The notes: generated by a model not told the origin, from the letters alone. DNA of 64,000 nucleotides from Pseudogemmobacter lacusdianii (GCF_030848395.1 NZ_JAVDBT010000011.1:1-64000), one strand, 5' to 3'. Positions 25,428 to 35,112 are shown, counted from the stretch's first letter. A program made the numbers and translations.

Positions 25428-26453
25428 CTACTTCCCGAGCCTCCGTGCCCGCTCTGCGACCCGGACGATTTGCCCGCCGGCGGCAAGAGCCGCAGATTTC
25501 ACGGCGGGGGCATTCTGGGTGATCTGGCGGCCGACCATTTCGCCGGTGCTGAGATTTCCCATTCGCTCGCGCGCCTGCACGCCGCGCGTATTCAGCATCC
25601 CGCGGGTCATGGCCGCAGTCCCGGCTGCAACCGCTGGCCCAGCCACCACCATGAAGTTCCCCGACAGCCCGCGCACGATCAGAGGCGTTGCAGCGACGAA
25701 GCCCTTCGCAAGGAAGATCATCACGAAGAAGGGGATGAGTGAGCCGATGTTCGTGGCGGATGCTGGGTCCCCAACCTGGTCCAGCAAAGCATTTGCCATG
25801 CCGACCACGGTCGAGAACATCGCGGCGATGACGACGGGGTAGAAGGCGTAGCTGACGGTGGTCGAGACCCAGCGATGGAAGAAGTCCTTGGTCGCATCGA
25901 ACAGCGACAGCGCGATCATAACCGGGGCGAGGCCCAACATCAGCGAGAGCATCATCTTGGCGAAGATCAGCACGATCCCGGTCATGAAACCGAGGATGCT
26001 CAGCAGGATCAGGCCGATGCCGCCAAGGATCGCACCGGTCATCCAGCCGAGATTGTTGCCTATCGCGTTCAGATAGGCCGAGAACTGTTCGATCAGATTG
26101 TCGAACTCGCCGGCAAAGTGGGTCGCGCCAGCCCCGCCGCCTCCGACCGATGCGACTAGTGCGCCCGCAATGTAGTCCAGGCCGCCAATCACAGCGTTCG
26201 CAACCGCGTTGAAGCGGGTCCAGTTGAAGGCGAAGAACCCGATCAGGGTCAGCTTCAGCAGGTACCAGAAGAAGGTCGCGCCATCCATGCTGCGGTACTG
26301 AAAGGCCATGTTGATGCAGAGGCCGATGAGGGAGAGTGTGACCATCAGCAGGGTGATCGTGCCGATATTGCTCGCCATGGCCCCAAACTGCGATTCCGCA
26401 GCCGAGGCGAGGAAGCTATCGGCCGAACCGACCATCCAGCTGACGACGCCCAT
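25428..26453 (-). CDS. virB6: VirB6-type inner-membrane channel protein
   Basis: The 341-residue protein is strongly hydrophobic, with about six to eight membrane segments (NIGTITLLMVTLSLIGLCI, FFWYLLKLTLIGFFAF, MMLSLMLGLAPVMIALSLF, FVMIFLAKGFVAATPLIV) and the conserved VirB6/TrbL pattern around LGLAPVMIALSLF. VirB6 forms part of the inner-membrane DNA path of the secretion channel. The start overlaps the preceding stop by one base (TAATG). Confidence 0.9.
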   Translation of the reverse strand: MGVVSWMVGSADSFLASAAESQFGAMASNIGTITLLMVTLSLIGLCINMAFQYRSMDGATFFWYLLKLTLIGFFAFNWTRFNAVANAVIGGLDYIAGALVASVGGGGAGATHFAGEFDNLIEQFSAYLNAIGNNLGWMTGAILGGIGLILLSILGFMTGIVLIFAKMMLSLMLGLAPVMIALSLFDATKDFFHRWVSTTVSYAFYPVVIAAMFSTVVGMANALLDQVGDPASATNIGSLIPFFVMIFLAKGFVAATPLIVRGLSGNFMVVAGPAVAAGTAAMTRGMLNTRGVQARERMGNLSTGEMVGRQITQNAPAVKSAALAAGGQIVRVAERARRLGK

Positions 26454-26866
26454 TACCAGTTGCCCTGCGCTTCGCAGATCACGCGCACTTGGTCTTCAAG
26501 CAACCGCTGCGCTGCCATGAATTCGCTGCGCAAGGCAGTCTGCTCGCCTTGGCTGAGCGGGAAGTAGCGCGCTCGGTATTCTTCATCGGCCAGCGTCCAG
26601 TCAGGGAAGCGGGTCCCGCATGAACAGTCTTGGCTCGACACGATGTTTTCCCAGGCACGCAGCTCATAAAGGTGTCGCAATGTCAGAGCCTTCCATGCCT
26701 CCCGAATATGGAGCTCATCCGCCCATGCCGGGCGCTCGGGCCTGTCATTGCAGATCCGGTAGCGCTGCGGCTGAAGCGTGGGTGTCAGATCGTTGTTTAC
26801 CGGCGTCTGGCCGATCGCCGGGAGGGCGGCGGCGCAGATGGCAGCGGCGAGAACAAGAACACGCAT
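26453..26866 (-). CDS. Exported small protein of the secretion operon
   Basis: The ATG at 26,866 follows AAAGGA by eight bases and gives 137 residues with a signal peptide (RVLVLAAAICAAALPAIGQ). Mature features are a conserved Cys-containing segment (SQDCSCGTRFPDW) and C-terminal helices. It sits between virB11 and virB6 and is probably a periplasmic component or chaperone of the channel. I do not recognise a VirB assignment. Confidence 0.7.
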   Translation of the reverse strand: MRVLVLAAAICAAALPAIGQTPVNNDLTPTLQPQRYRICNDRPERPAWADELHIREAWKALTLRHLYELRAWENIVSSQDCSCGTRFPDWTLADEEYRARYFPLSQGEQTALRSEFMAAQRLLEDQVRVICEAQGNW

Positions 26867-26880
26867 GGGGTTTCCTTTCA

Positions 26881-27885
26881 TCATTCAGCGGCAAGGCGTG
26901 AGGGGGCATCATCAGGACCAATGCCGGGCAGGTAGAATTCGGTGATGCCTCTGGCCCCCTCATGGCGGCCGGCCTGAATGATCACGTCGATGGAGCCCTC
27001 GATGTAGGTGATCATGTCAGCATAGGTCATCGGAAGGTCCGTCTTCAGGGCGGCAATGGCAAGACGGCGGACGGCGAGTTGCGGTGTCTCGGCGTGAAGC
27101 GTGGTCAGAGAGCCGCCATGGCCAGTGTTGATCGCCTCGAGGAAGGTCATCGCCTCCTTGCCTCGCACCTCGCCTAGAACGATCCGATCCGGCCGCATGC
27201 GCAGAGTCGAGGTCAGGAGCGCGTCGGCGCTGCGGACGTCAGATTCCCGGTCCGAAATCAGCGTCACGACATTGAGCTGCTCGGGCCTGAGTTCGGCAGC
27301 TTCCTCAATGGTCAGGATGCGCTCTTCATCCGGGATGAGGGAGATGATCTTGCGGGCGGCGACAGTCTTTCCGGTGGAGGTGCCTCCGGAGACGATCATG
27401 TTCAGCTTGTTCTCGACGCAAAAGCGCAGGGCAGCTTCGATCTCGCCCGACGCCACCACCTTTCGAAGCGCGAGATTGCGTTCCCGGCGCAGGCCCTCAA
27501 GACTGCGCTCGCGCCCATAGAGAAATCCGAGCCTGATCTGCTCGAGGGGGAGCGTCGAGAAGAACCGCAGCGAGATAGAAAACCCGCCCTCGACTGCTGG
27601 CGGCTGGATGACCTGGGCTCGGATCGGTCGGTCTCCCCATAGGATGCTGACCGAGACGATGGGCTTTCGGTTACTGAGCGTGGTGTTCGCCGCCGAGGCG
27701 ATCTGGTTGCCAAGGTCCCTGATCTCGATCTGCGTGAGCGGCTGACCCAGGTCTCGCATGAAGTGATCGCCCTGGAACTCGCCCCAGACCCGGCCATCGG
27801 GGTTGATGCAGATCTCGATCACATCAGGGCGGCGGATCGGATCCCCCAGCCGTGCCAGCGAGGCTTCGAGATAGCTTGCCGCCAT
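26881..27885 (-). CDS. virB11: VirB11 secretion ATPase
   Basis: The 334-residue protein has the secretion-ATPase layout: an N-terminal domain (residues 1-130), Walker A (VSGGTSTGKTVAARKII), Asp box (ERILTIEEAAEL), Walker B (LRMRPDRIVLGEVRGKEAM) and His box (INTGHGGSLTTLHAE). VirB11 hexamers switch the channel between pilus building and substrate transport. It overlaps virB10 by one base. Confidence 0.94.
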   Translation of the reverse strand: MAASYLEASLARLGDPIRRPDVIEICINPDGRVWGEFQGDHFMRDLGQPLTQIEIRDLGNQIASAANTTLSNRKPIVSVSILWGDRPIRAQVIQPPAVEGGFSISLRFFSTLPLEQIRLGFLYGRERSLEGLRRERNLALRKVVASGEIEAALRFCVENKLNMIVSGGTSTGKTVAARKIISLIPDEERILTIEEAAELRPEQLNVVTLISDRESDVRSADALLTSTLRMRPDRIVLGEVRGKEAMTFLEAINTGHGGSLTTLHAETPQLAVRRLAIAALKTDLPMTYADMITYIEGSIDVIIQAGRHEGARGITEFYLPGIGPDDAPSRLAAE

Positions 27886-29198
27886 CAGAGGATCTCCAGA
27901 TCCCGGTCGACCATCACGGTGATGCGCGTTCCCTGCGGCACGCGGATCACCGGACGGATCGAAAGGTAGTCCTGCATCACGCTGCGGCTGGCATCGCGCA
28001 GGTCCGTCGCCACATCGCCTGCCGCATCTGAGGTCCTGTCATCATCGATGCTTGCCGCGACGGCCGCGGGAACCGCGCCGATCAGGGAAATGAGTGCGGC
28101 AGAGCCAAACCGCGTGCCAAATCGGCTGTCGACACCGCCTGTAACGCCAGAGCGGCCGAGTTCATCCCCGCCAAAGGCGCTGATCTGGACAGTCTGGTTG
28201 TCGGGAAGGATGATCCGATCCCAGCCGACCATCACCCGGGATTGCGCGAGCGAGACCTCAGAGCGGTAGCGCCCGATCAACTGGGCACCGCGCGGGATCA
28301 GGATACGGGTGCCGTCAAAGGAATGTACATCTTCTGAGACGACCGCCCGGATCACGCCGGGTAGGGTGCTGTCCATCGCGGTTTCCAAGACGGCCTGGAT
28401 CATCGTGCCTTGCACCACGGTATGACCGGGGTTCACGATGATCTCGGCGCGGGTCATGGGCGCCGCCGCCGCGCCACCCCGCACGAAGGCCTCGTCGGCG
28501 CTCAGCCGGGCTGCTTCGACCTCGGATTCCCCGTTCGCTCCCCCACCCACACCAGACCAGGCTAGCATGGGGGAGGTGATGCGGGCCTCGCGCGCGGCTG
28601 CCTCGGCGGCCCGCCGGCGTTCGACTTCGGCAAGCCTTGCATCTTCCTCGCCGGTGCCGGGCGCTCCAAGCCGGGCAATCTCAAGATCCATGCGGATGCG
28701 CTCCAACTCGCGGTCGCGCTCGACGATCTGCCGCTCAAGAGCGCTGCGGGCTTCCGCGTTCGAGGCATCCAGTGCCACCAGCTGCGCCGTCAGATCCGCG
28801 ATTGCCGCCTGCGCCGCTGGATCTCCGGTCTCGACGGGACGCGCGCGTAATTCGGCCAGTTCGGCTTGCAATCTGCCGAGCGTTTCTCGCAACTCGAGCT
28901 CTGCAGCGCTTGGCCCTTCAGGAACCGGCGCGGGTGCCGGAGCAGGTTCTGGCGCCGGCGCTGTCGGGAATTCGCCGAAGCCTGACCCGGTGCTTTGGAA
29001 CTCCTCAGCCGCCGCCGTGGGCAAGCTGGGCTCGGGCTTTGGCTGCATCAGCATCCATCCCAAGCCGCCTGCCATCAGAATGGCGGCGCTGCCGAGCAGG
29101 GCCGCAAAGAGAGAGGGGCGTGCGGGCGCTTTACGCTTTCCCGTCGAGGCCTCTATGGCTTTGAGGCGAGCGGAAAGATCGTCAGGATCACTGCTCAT
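27885..29198 (-). CDS. virB10: VirB10 channel scaffold
   Basis: The 437-residue protein has one membrane segment (residues ~28-50, LFAALLGSAAILMAGGLGWM), a proline/alanine-rich periplasmic stretch, a coiled-coil part (residues ~95-210), and the VirB10/TrbI C-terminal barrel (ILIPRGAQLIGRYRSEVSLA, VGWDRIILPDNQTVQISAFG). It spans both membranes and senses ATP use. It overlaps virB9 by four bases. Confidence 0.93.
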   Translation of the reverse strand: MSSDPDDLSARLKAIEASTGKRKAPARPSLFAALLGSAAILMAGGLGWMLMQPKPEPSLPTAAAEEFQSTGSGFGEFPTAPAPEPAPAPAPVPEGPSAAELELRETLGRLQAELAELRARPVETGDPAAQAAIADLTAQLVALDASNAEARSALERQIVERDRELERIRMDLEIARLGAPGTGEEDARLAEVERRRAAEAAAREARITSPMLAWSGVGGGANGESEVEAARLSADEAFVRGGAAAAPMTRAEIIVNPGHTVVQGTMIQAVLETAMDSTLPGVIRAVVSEDVHSFDGTRILIPRGAQLIGRYRSEVSLAQSRVMVGWDRIILPDNQTVQISAFGGDELGRSGVTGGVDSRFGTRFGSAALISLIGAVPAAVAASIDDDRTSDAAGDVATDLRDASRSVMQDYLSIRPVIRVPQGTRITVMVDRDLEIL

Positions 29199-29920
29199 GA
29201 CGATGCCGCGCCCTCAGCGCCTGACATATCCTGGATGCAGATGACCTCCTCCCCGAGGCGCAACACCCATTGGCGGTGAACGCCGGAGACACGGATCACG
29301 CCTTCTTCCTGCGCGACGGAATTCACAATTCTCTCGCGGCCGCCGGTCCAGCGGAAAATCGCGGGGATTGGCGCATTCCGCGGGAAGCGGAAGTACGTGA
29401 AGGTGCCATCGTCCCAGACGGCAGTTGGTGTGAACTCGGCCTGGCTGCTGACAGCATAATTGCTGTTCGGCACACCTGCAGCAACGGCATTGACGGCGGG
29501 CGTGGCGGCATCCGGATAACGGAACTGCACGACATAGTGCGGGGTCTCGCGCGCCTCCACGACATGGAAATAGTAAGAACGCCGGTTGGTATAGACGGTG
29601 ATATTGGTGGCCACATTCGACGCCACCGGCTTGATGGCAAAGGCCCGGCCGCCGGGCACGCCGTCGAATTGGAATCCCGCCGTGTCGCCCGCGATGATCG
29701 AGCGGATGGTTTCCCCCTCACCGAACTCGATCGAGGTCACGCGGGTCAGATTGGTGACCACGCGGTAAACTTGACCCTCGGTCCAGGTTGCCACGCGCAC
29801 CCGGCTGTCATGCGATCCGGGGCGCGGTGTGGTCTCGGCGAATGCTGGCAGGGCCGCGACGATCAGGATTGCGGAAAGAAGCCGGGAGGGGAGGAGTAGG
29901 CGGGGCAGGGCGAGCTTCAT
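29195..29920 (-). CDS. virB9: VirB9 outer-membrane complex protein
   Basis: From the ATG at 29,920 the protein has 241 residues: a signal peptide (LLSAILIVAALPAFAE), the N-terminal VirB9 domain (EGQVYRVVTNLTRVTSIEFG), and the C-terminal VirB10-binding domain (TAVWDDGTFTYFRFPRNAPI, then HRQWVLRLGEEVICI). A longer frame to 30,196 reads through virB8 and is not coding. It forms the outer-membrane ring with VirB7 and VirB10. Confidence 0.92.
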   Translation of the reverse strand: MKLALPRLLLPSRLLSAILIVAALPAFAETTPRPGSHDSRVRVATWTEGQVYRVVTNLTRVTSIEFGEGETIRSIIAGDTAGFQFDGVPGGRAFAIKPVASNVATNITVYTNRRSYYFHVVEARETPHYVVQFRYPDAATPAVNAVAAGVPNSNYAVSSQAEFTPTAVWDDGTFTYFRFPRNAPIPAIFRWTGGRERIVNSVAQEEGVIRVSGVHRQWVLRLGEEVICIQDMSGAEGAASS

Positions 29921-30582
29921 TCCGACCGGTCCGATCTGATGGCATATTGGGTGACGGTGAAGCCGAAGGGGTTTTGCCAGACATCGTCGATGCTGCGGGC
30001 GCGCTCCGGGCGGAATTCGAACATCAGCGTTGCGGTGAAGAGGCCGACCTGGCCCCCCTGCGGGCTTGTCAGGCGCTTGCGCAGCCGGACCTGGGCGCGG
30101 TTCTCGCCGATCAGAGTGATGCTGGCGATCTCGACTGCCATCTCGGATGTCGCGCCGTAGCGGGTGGGAGGGAAACTCTCCTGGCCGCTGGTCCACATCG
30201 CCCGCATGCTAGCCTCGGCCGCGCCGATAGACTGCGCCAGCACCCGGTTCACCCGCAGGTCGTTGTCGAGCTGGTTATAGGTCTCGCGGTCGAGAATGTA
30301 GCGATAGATCTGGGACTCGATCACCGCCGGACGCTCGGACAGCCGCACCGGCTGGACAGTGGCGTTGGGTAAGGCGAGGCCGCTTTCCGGGTCATAGGGC
30401 ACAACCACGGGCAGGGGCGGCTCGACAAGGATCGCGACTGCCGCAGCCGCGAGGCAGCCCAGAACACCGAAACTGGCTCCGGACAGACCGATCACCCGCC
30501 ACTGGCGCTCCCGGCGCAGCGCACCGTAAACCAGCTCTTCCTCGACGACTTCGCGCAGGGCCATACTCGCGCCCGCCGTCAT
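29917..30582 (-). CDS. virB8: VirB8 inner-membrane assembly factor
   Basis: A 221-residue protein with a short cytoplasmic lead, one membrane helix (residues ~30-52, FGVLGCLAAAAVAILVEPPL) and the NTF2-like periplasmic VirB8 domain (ESQIYRYILDRETYNQLDND, VEIASITLIGENRAQVRLRK). VirB8 nucleates channel assembly. It overlaps both neighbours by four bases. Confidence 0.92.
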   Translation of the reverse strand: MTAGASMALREVVEEELVYGALRRERQWRVIGLSGASFGVLGCLAAAAVAILVEPPLPVVVPYDPESGLALPNATVQPVRLSERPAVIESQIYRYILDRETYNQLDNDLRVNRVLAQSIGAAEASMRAMWTSGQESFPPTRYGATSEMAVEIASITLIGENRAQVRLRKRLTSPQGGQVGLFTATLMFEFRPERARSIDDVWQNPFGFTVTQYAIRSDRSE

Positions 30583-31349
30583 TCGAGGCTCGGCATGGTG
30601 AAATCCATGTAACGCCGTTCCTCAGCAATGGTCGCGGCATCGACCACCCCGGCGTTGCCCGCACCAATGGTCTGGATCGCTTCCAGCTCCCACATGCGTG
30701 TCATGGCGATGGCCAGTTCCGCAGTGACGCGGGTGTTGTGATCCATCGAGGCCTTGAGATCGTCCATGTCGGGGATCATCGCGACCAGTCGCTCGACCCG
30801 TGCCAAGGACTGCGCAGCCTCCTCATGGCTGTTCTGCGCTGCAGCCGAGAGCACCGCGCCTGTGGTGGCCCGCGTGGCGATGCCTTCGGCCCCTGGGTTC
30901 CCGCTCGTGGCGATCTCACGCAGCGAGTTCTCGTCGAAACCCGCGCTCGCGAGCGCCTGCTCCATCTGGGTGCGCATCGGCCCGGCGGTGGCCCCGAGCA
31001 GATTGCTCCAGTCGCCTTGCTGGATGCCGCGGATCAGGCCGAGGATGTTCTCGAACTTTGCCTCGAGAAGCTGGTCCAACTCACCGCCCATGATGAGACC
31101 GAGGATTTCGCGCGGGCCGGTCAGCGAGGCATACATGCTCTGCAACTGGTCGAACTGCTGCTGGAGCATGTCCAGCTGCTCGAGCGCATTCTCGAAGATG
31201 TCGCTCTGGATCCCGAAATCCTCCAGCATCTGCTGCAGCTGGCGGATTTCCTGGGCGATGTTCTGAGTATCGACCGTCGGCACGCCCTGGGCCGAGGCGC
31301 CGCTGGCGAGACCAAGGCAAAGTGCCGTGCTGATCAGAAACCGTCTCAT
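30579..31349 (-). CDS. virB5: VirB5-type pilus-tip protein
   Basis: The 256-residue product has a signal peptide (FLISTALCLGLASGASAQG) and a long helical body (EIRQLQQMLEDFGIQSDIFE, LEQLDMLQQQFDQLQSMYAS) like VirB5/TrbJ. It ends ERRYMDFTMPSLE, matching the end of the adjacent fusion protein (ERRFMDFRLEDLR), so the two are paralogous at their termini. VirB5 sits at the pilus tip and contributes to adhesion. Confidence 0.85.
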   Translation of the reverse strand: MRRFLISTALCLGLASGASAQGVPTVDTQNIAQEIRQLQQMLEDFGIQSDIFENALEQLDMLQQQFDQLQSMYASLTGPREILGLIMGGELDQLLEAKFENILGLIRGIQQGDWSNLLGATAGPMRTQMEQALASAGFDENSLREIATSGNPGAEGIATRATTGAVLSAAAQNSHEEAAQSLARVERLVAMIPDMDDLKASMDHNTRVTAELAIAMTRMWELEAIQTIGAGNAGVVDAATIAEERRYMDFTMPSLE

Positions 31350-32503
31350 CGCAAATCCTCCAATCGGAAATCCATGAACCGCCGCTCGGCCGCCTGTGCA
31401 GCGGCCAGCGCGATCTGTTCGTCACTCAAGGGTTGGGTCTGCGCCGCTTTGAGCCGGGTGCGGATCGCGACAATCCGGGCCAGCTCGGCACGCGCATAGG
31501 TGTTCAGGGCGATGGACGCCTGCACGTCTTCAATCGTTCCGATAAGACTAATTATGTCATGCAAGCGCTGCGCCGCAGCCCGGACCGACACCATGGAATA
31601 GTCGCCGTAGACGCCGGATCCATGCGCCGAGAGGCTGAAACTCGCATTGGCCAGCAGCACGGGATCGATGGTGCCAAGCGCATCGGGGCCGCCCACCATC
31701 GCGAGGTACCGATTGTATTGCGCCGGGATGACCACGACATAGTTCTGGGTCTCGGCAAAGGGTGGCACGCCGCTGTATTGCTGCACACGGCCGGGCCCGG
31801 CGTTATAGGCGGCGAGCGCATGGATGATGTTGCCATCGAACATGCCGAGCATCTGTGCGAGGTAGCGCGCGCCGCCGGTCACCTGCAAATAGGGATCATC
31901 GTAATAGGCCGGGTAGATACCGAGGTCACCTGCGGTGCCGGGCATGATCTGCGTCAGGCCAAAGGCACCGACACCAGACTGCGCTCCGATCTGGAAGCGG
32001 CTTTCCTGCCAGATCAGCGCCTGCAGCAGGCAGCGCCATTGCACCGGCGTCAGCCCTGCGCGCGACACGCCGGAAAGAGAGTAGGTGTCGCGAGCCCCGC
32101 GGATGATCAATTCCTCGACCGTTTCGCGGGCGTCGCCGAACAGTCGGGTCGCGGCGGGGTTGCCGTCTTCGGTCGCAAAGAGCGCCGATGCAGCCGTCTC
32201 TCCCCCGTTCCCGGCCTCCAGCGCGGCCACACTCGCACCAACGGACACACTGGCGCCGACAGTCATGGCGCCAAGGATGTTCTCCAATGAGGCCAATTGC
32301 TGGCGCTCGATTTCGGCCAGTTGCTCTTCCCGGCTCAGCCGATCCCGCTGCAGCGCGATGTCCAGATCTCGCTGTGCAATCGTCGCCGCCGTCCTGGCAA
32401 AGCCCTGAGCGTCAAAGGTCGGTACGCCCTGCGCGCCCAAAGGCTGTGCCAGAGAAATGCCGATCAGAACCTGTGGCAGGATCGGTGCCAGAACCCGGGC
32501 CAT
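31346..32503 (-). CDS. Lytic transglycosylase embedded in a VirB5-like protein
   Basis: This 385-residue exported protein has a VirB5-like N-terminus (GVPTFDAQGFARTAATIAQ with coiled-coil DRLSREEQLAEIERQQL), then a lysozyme-like transglycosylase at residues ~155-275 (ALIWQESRFQIGAQSGVGAF, GLTQIMPGTAGDLG, HALAAYNAGPGRVQQYSG; Glu in IWQES is the likely catalyst), and a VirB5-like C-terminus. A separate VirB1 exists at 35,680. It would open peptidoglycan while tied to the pilus base or tip. An in-frame start at 32,521 is possible but overlaps the lipoprotein gene. Confidence 0.85.
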   Translation of the reverse strand: MARVLAPILPQVLIGISLAQPLGAQGVPTFDAQGFARTAATIAQRDLDIALQRDRLSREEQLAEIERQQLASLENILGAMTVGASVSVGASVAALEAGNGGETAASALFATEDGNPAATRLFGDARETVEELIIRGARDTYSLSGVSRAGLTPVQWRCLLQALIWQESRFQIGAQSGVGAFGLTQIMPGTAGDLGIYPAYYDDPYLQVTGGARYLAQMLGMFDGNIIHALAAYNAGPGRVQQYSGVPPFAETQNYVVVIPAQYNRYLAMVGGPDALGTIDPVLLANASFSLSAHGSGVYGDYSMVSVRAAAQRLHDIISLIGTIEDVQASIALNTYARAELARIVAIRTRLKAAQTQPLSDEQIALAAAQAAERRFMDFRLEDLR

Positions 32504-32507
32504 AGCG

Positions 32508-32717
32508 TCAGTCCGCCACACCGATCAGGGTGAATGCGCAGGGGTCCGCCACTCGCGAGACCTCGCCGCCCATGGTCGAGACCGTGACGCCAGTTGAGCG
32601 ATCAGCGAAACTGAAGCAATTGGCTCGTGGGGCCTGCCCACCTGCACAAGCGGCAAGGAGCAGAAGACTGCTGAAGACGGGAAGATGAATAGACCGGGCA
32701 CCATTTACACCAAACAA
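32508..32717 (-). CDS. VirB7-like lipoprotein
   Basis: The 69-residue product has a lipoprotein signal (HLPVFSSLLLLAACAGG; lipobox LAAC) and a short mature part. I start it at the TTG at 32,717, which is preceded by GGAAGGTG at proper distance right after the virB4 stop; no ATG or GTG in frame fits. Small lipoproteins in this position act as VirB7 and anchor the outer-membrane ring through VirB9. The mature part shows no strict VirB7 motif, so the name rests on position and lipobox. Confidence 0.65.
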   Translation of the reverse strand: MFGVNGARSIHLPVFSSLLLLAACAGGQAPRANCFSFADRSTGVTVSTMGGEVSRVADPCAFTLIGVAD

Positions 32718-32721
32718 GACA

Positions 32722-35112
32722 CTACACCTTCCAGAAATCAGGGCGGTCGCGGTAATCCGCCCCCACGAGTTGCTCGCCCTTCTCCATCCCACCAAGGACG
32801 GTCACGAGAGGGCCGAGGGCTGAGAGATCGGCATCGATGACGACCGAGCCACGGTCGTCGCGCACCAGCGCAAGGCGCGAGGCGGTGCCCACGCCCAGAA
32901 GGACATCGAGTTCCTTCTCGCTGAGACCGAGCATCGCGTAATCGGCTGCGCTGGCGCGGATGTTTGGCAGCAGGATCTGCGTCGGCACCGCTTCGACGAT
33001 GGTCTTGCCGGTGCGGGTGCGCTCGAGCTGGCTCGCATATTGCGTCATCATCACAACGACCGCGTTTTGTTTCCGGGCTGTGACGAGCCAGTTGCTCAAT
33101 CGGTCCGCGAAATAGCCATTGTCGAGCGCCTTCCAGGCTTCATCAATCAGGATCACCGTCGGGCGGCGATCCTCGATCACCCGCTCGACCCGGCGGAAAA
33201 GGTAGGAGAGGACGGCCATCCGCTCGCGCTCACTCTCGGAATCGAGGATGCCCGTCAGATCGAACCCGGAGACTTCACCGCCGAGCGAGAAGCTGTCTTG
33301 CGGGTTGGCCCCGAAGATCCAGCCATAGCGGCCGGTCTCGGTCCATTCCTGCATTCGCTCGAAGAGATCGCCGTCATCATCGGTCGAGACCAGCAGTGAG
33401 GCGAAGTCTGACCAGTTGCGAAGCCCCGCGTGGTCGGCACCGGCGTTCTGGCGCACGACTTCCTGCAGGCGGTTGGTCTGAACAGGGGTCAGCGGCCGGT
33501 CGCGGCGTTCAAGGAGCGTTGCCAACCAATCGGCAAGCCAGGCCTGACCTCGATTGTCGATCTCGGTCTGAAGTGGGTTCAGCCCGGTGGGTTTGCCCGC
33601 GCGTACGGTGGCATAGCTGCCGCCGAGAGCGCGGACCGCCATTTCCATGCCGGCGCGGTAATCAAAGATGAAGAGCCGGGCGCCGGCCCGGCGGGCCATG
33701 GTCATCAGAAACGCAGCCAGCACCGATTTGCCGGAACCGGGACGTCCGAGGATCAGAGTGTGCCCGCCGGTCGGCTCTTTCAGAGGCGAGCCCTGTTCAT
33801 GGAAACTGAACCGGAAACCGCTGCGCTCCGGGGTTGGAAACAGCGTGATCGGCACGCCCCAGGGCAGTTCCTCACCGGTCTTCCCAAGTGGGGTGCGGTG
33901 GAATGTCGCCAGATCCGCGAAATTGTGATTGGTGATCGCCGCCTTGCGGCTCCGCGCGCCGGTGTTCCCCGGGTGCTGCGCCATGTAATGCGCGCGCGAA
34001 CCAAAGCCTTCCGAGATGAGGTTGATGCCGGAACTGGCCGAGATGTTGCGGATCTCGGCGCAGATATCGTCGAGATGGGCCCGGGATCTGGCATAGACCG
34101 CCACGGTCATATGGTGTTCGCCGAAGATCAGGCGCTTCGATTCCAGATCGTCCTGTGCCAGCTCCAATTCCTGCGCGAGGCTGACCGCGCCATCATTCGC
34201 GGCCTGCATCAGCCGTAGCTGGCGTTTGATCCGGCCGGCCATGATGTTCGAATTGATCGGTACGAAGGAATGGGTGACGACCATATCGACCGGCAGGTTC
34301 AACTCATCGAGCATCAGACTGTCGGTCTTGGCCGGGTAGTTCTTGACGGCAAAGATCGCGCCGAACTTGTCGCCCACGGCGCCATCAGTCAGATGGATCT
34401 CTGCGCTGCGGAAGGTCACGCGCGTGTTGGCCACGTCCTCGGCGAGGATGCCGAGGCGCGAGGCCGGGAAGAGAGGGTGCTCCTCGCCCGTGTTCAGGCT
34501 GCCGAGGAAGCCCAGCAATTCGCCGCTTTCGGCGGTCAGCAGGCGGGGCTTCAGATCGGAGAAGCTGGAGAGCATGAAGCCCACCACCTCATCGAGCTTG
34601 CGTAGGCGCCGCACAGTTTCAGCGGCCAGCCGGGCGCGAGAGGCCGCCGCAACGAAGGGGATCCGGCTGCCTGGGTCTGGGCGTTTCAGGATTGAGAGCG
34701 TCAGGGTCTTGTCGCGCAGCCCACTCTTCGCAAGCTGTGCCTGCCAGCGGGCGTCGACTGCCGCTGCAAACCCATCACCCGGGATCGGTGGCAGCCGCGT
34801 GTCCACCGCTTTTGACACCTTGTGCAGATAGAAGGAGAACTCCGTCCCGACCTGCGCCACCACACCAGCAAGCAGTGCCCCGATCCGGTCGAGATAGCTA
34901 TCCTCAGACGTGGTGCTGTTCACCCCCTCAAGGCGGATGCATTGCATCAACTCGTTGCCCCGGGTGCGGATCGTGTTGCCGGCGACCAAGCTGACATAGG
35001 GCAGCATATGTGCGAGCCGCTTTTCCTTCCCGGTCCATTCCGGCAGCGCCGAGATCGGGTCGAGTGCGAGATCGGCGCTATATATTGCTTTGGTCGCAGC
35101 ATCACGGGGCAT
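32722..35112 (-). CDS. virB4: VirB4 secretion ATPase
   Basis: The 796-residue ATPase has the CagE/VirB4 N-terminal domain (LDRIGALLAGVVAQVGTEFS), Walker A (LILGRPGSGKSVLAAFLMT) near residue 460, and Walker B (RRPTVILIDEAWKALDNGYF) near 650. The C-terminus ends in a conserved GADYRDRPDFW segment. VirB4 drives pilus assembly and substrate passage at the inner membrane. It overlaps virB3 by 11 bases. Confidence 0.95.
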   Translation of the reverse strand: MPRDAATKAIYSADLALDPISALPEWTGKEKRLAHMLPYVSLVAGNTIRTRGNELMQCIRLEGVNSTTSEDSYLDRIGALLAGVVAQVGTEFSFYLHKVSKAVDTRLPPIPGDGFAAAVDARWQAQLAKSGLRDKTLTLSILKRPDPGSRIPFVAAASRARLAAETVRRLRKLDEVVGFMLSSFSDLKPRLLTAESGELLGFLGSLNTGEEHPLFPASRLGILAEDVANTRVTFRSAEIHLTDGAVGDKFGAIFAVKNYPAKTDSLMLDELNLPVDMVVTHSFVPINSNIMAGRIKRQLRLMQAANDGAVSLAQELELAQDDLESKRLIFGEHHMTVAVYARSRAHLDDICAEIRNISASSGINLISEGFGSRAHYMAQHPGNTGARSRKAAITNHNFADLATFHRTPLGKTGEELPWGVPITLFPTPERSGFRFSFHEQGSPLKEPTGGHTLILGRPGSGKSVLAAFLMTMARRAGARLFIFDYRAGMEMAVRALGGSYATVRAGKPTGLNPLQTEIDNRGQAWLADWLATLLERRDRPLTPVQTNRLQEVVRQNAGADHAGLRNWSDFASLLVSTDDDGDLFERMQEWTETGRYGWIFGANPQDSFSLGGEVSGFDLTGILDSESERERMAVLSYLFRRVERVIEDRRPTVILIDEAWKALDNGYFADRLSNWLVTARKQNAVVVMMTQYASQLERTRTGKTIVEAVPTQILLPNIRASAADYAMLGLSEKELDVLLGVGTASRLALVRDDRGSVVIDADLSALGPLVTVLGGMEKGEQLVGADYRDRPDFWKV

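Noticed and set aside
29921-30196. Long N-terminal extension of the virB9 frame
   Set aside because: It lies wholly over virB8, is arginine- and proline-rich, and the signal peptide starts at the ATG at 29,920.
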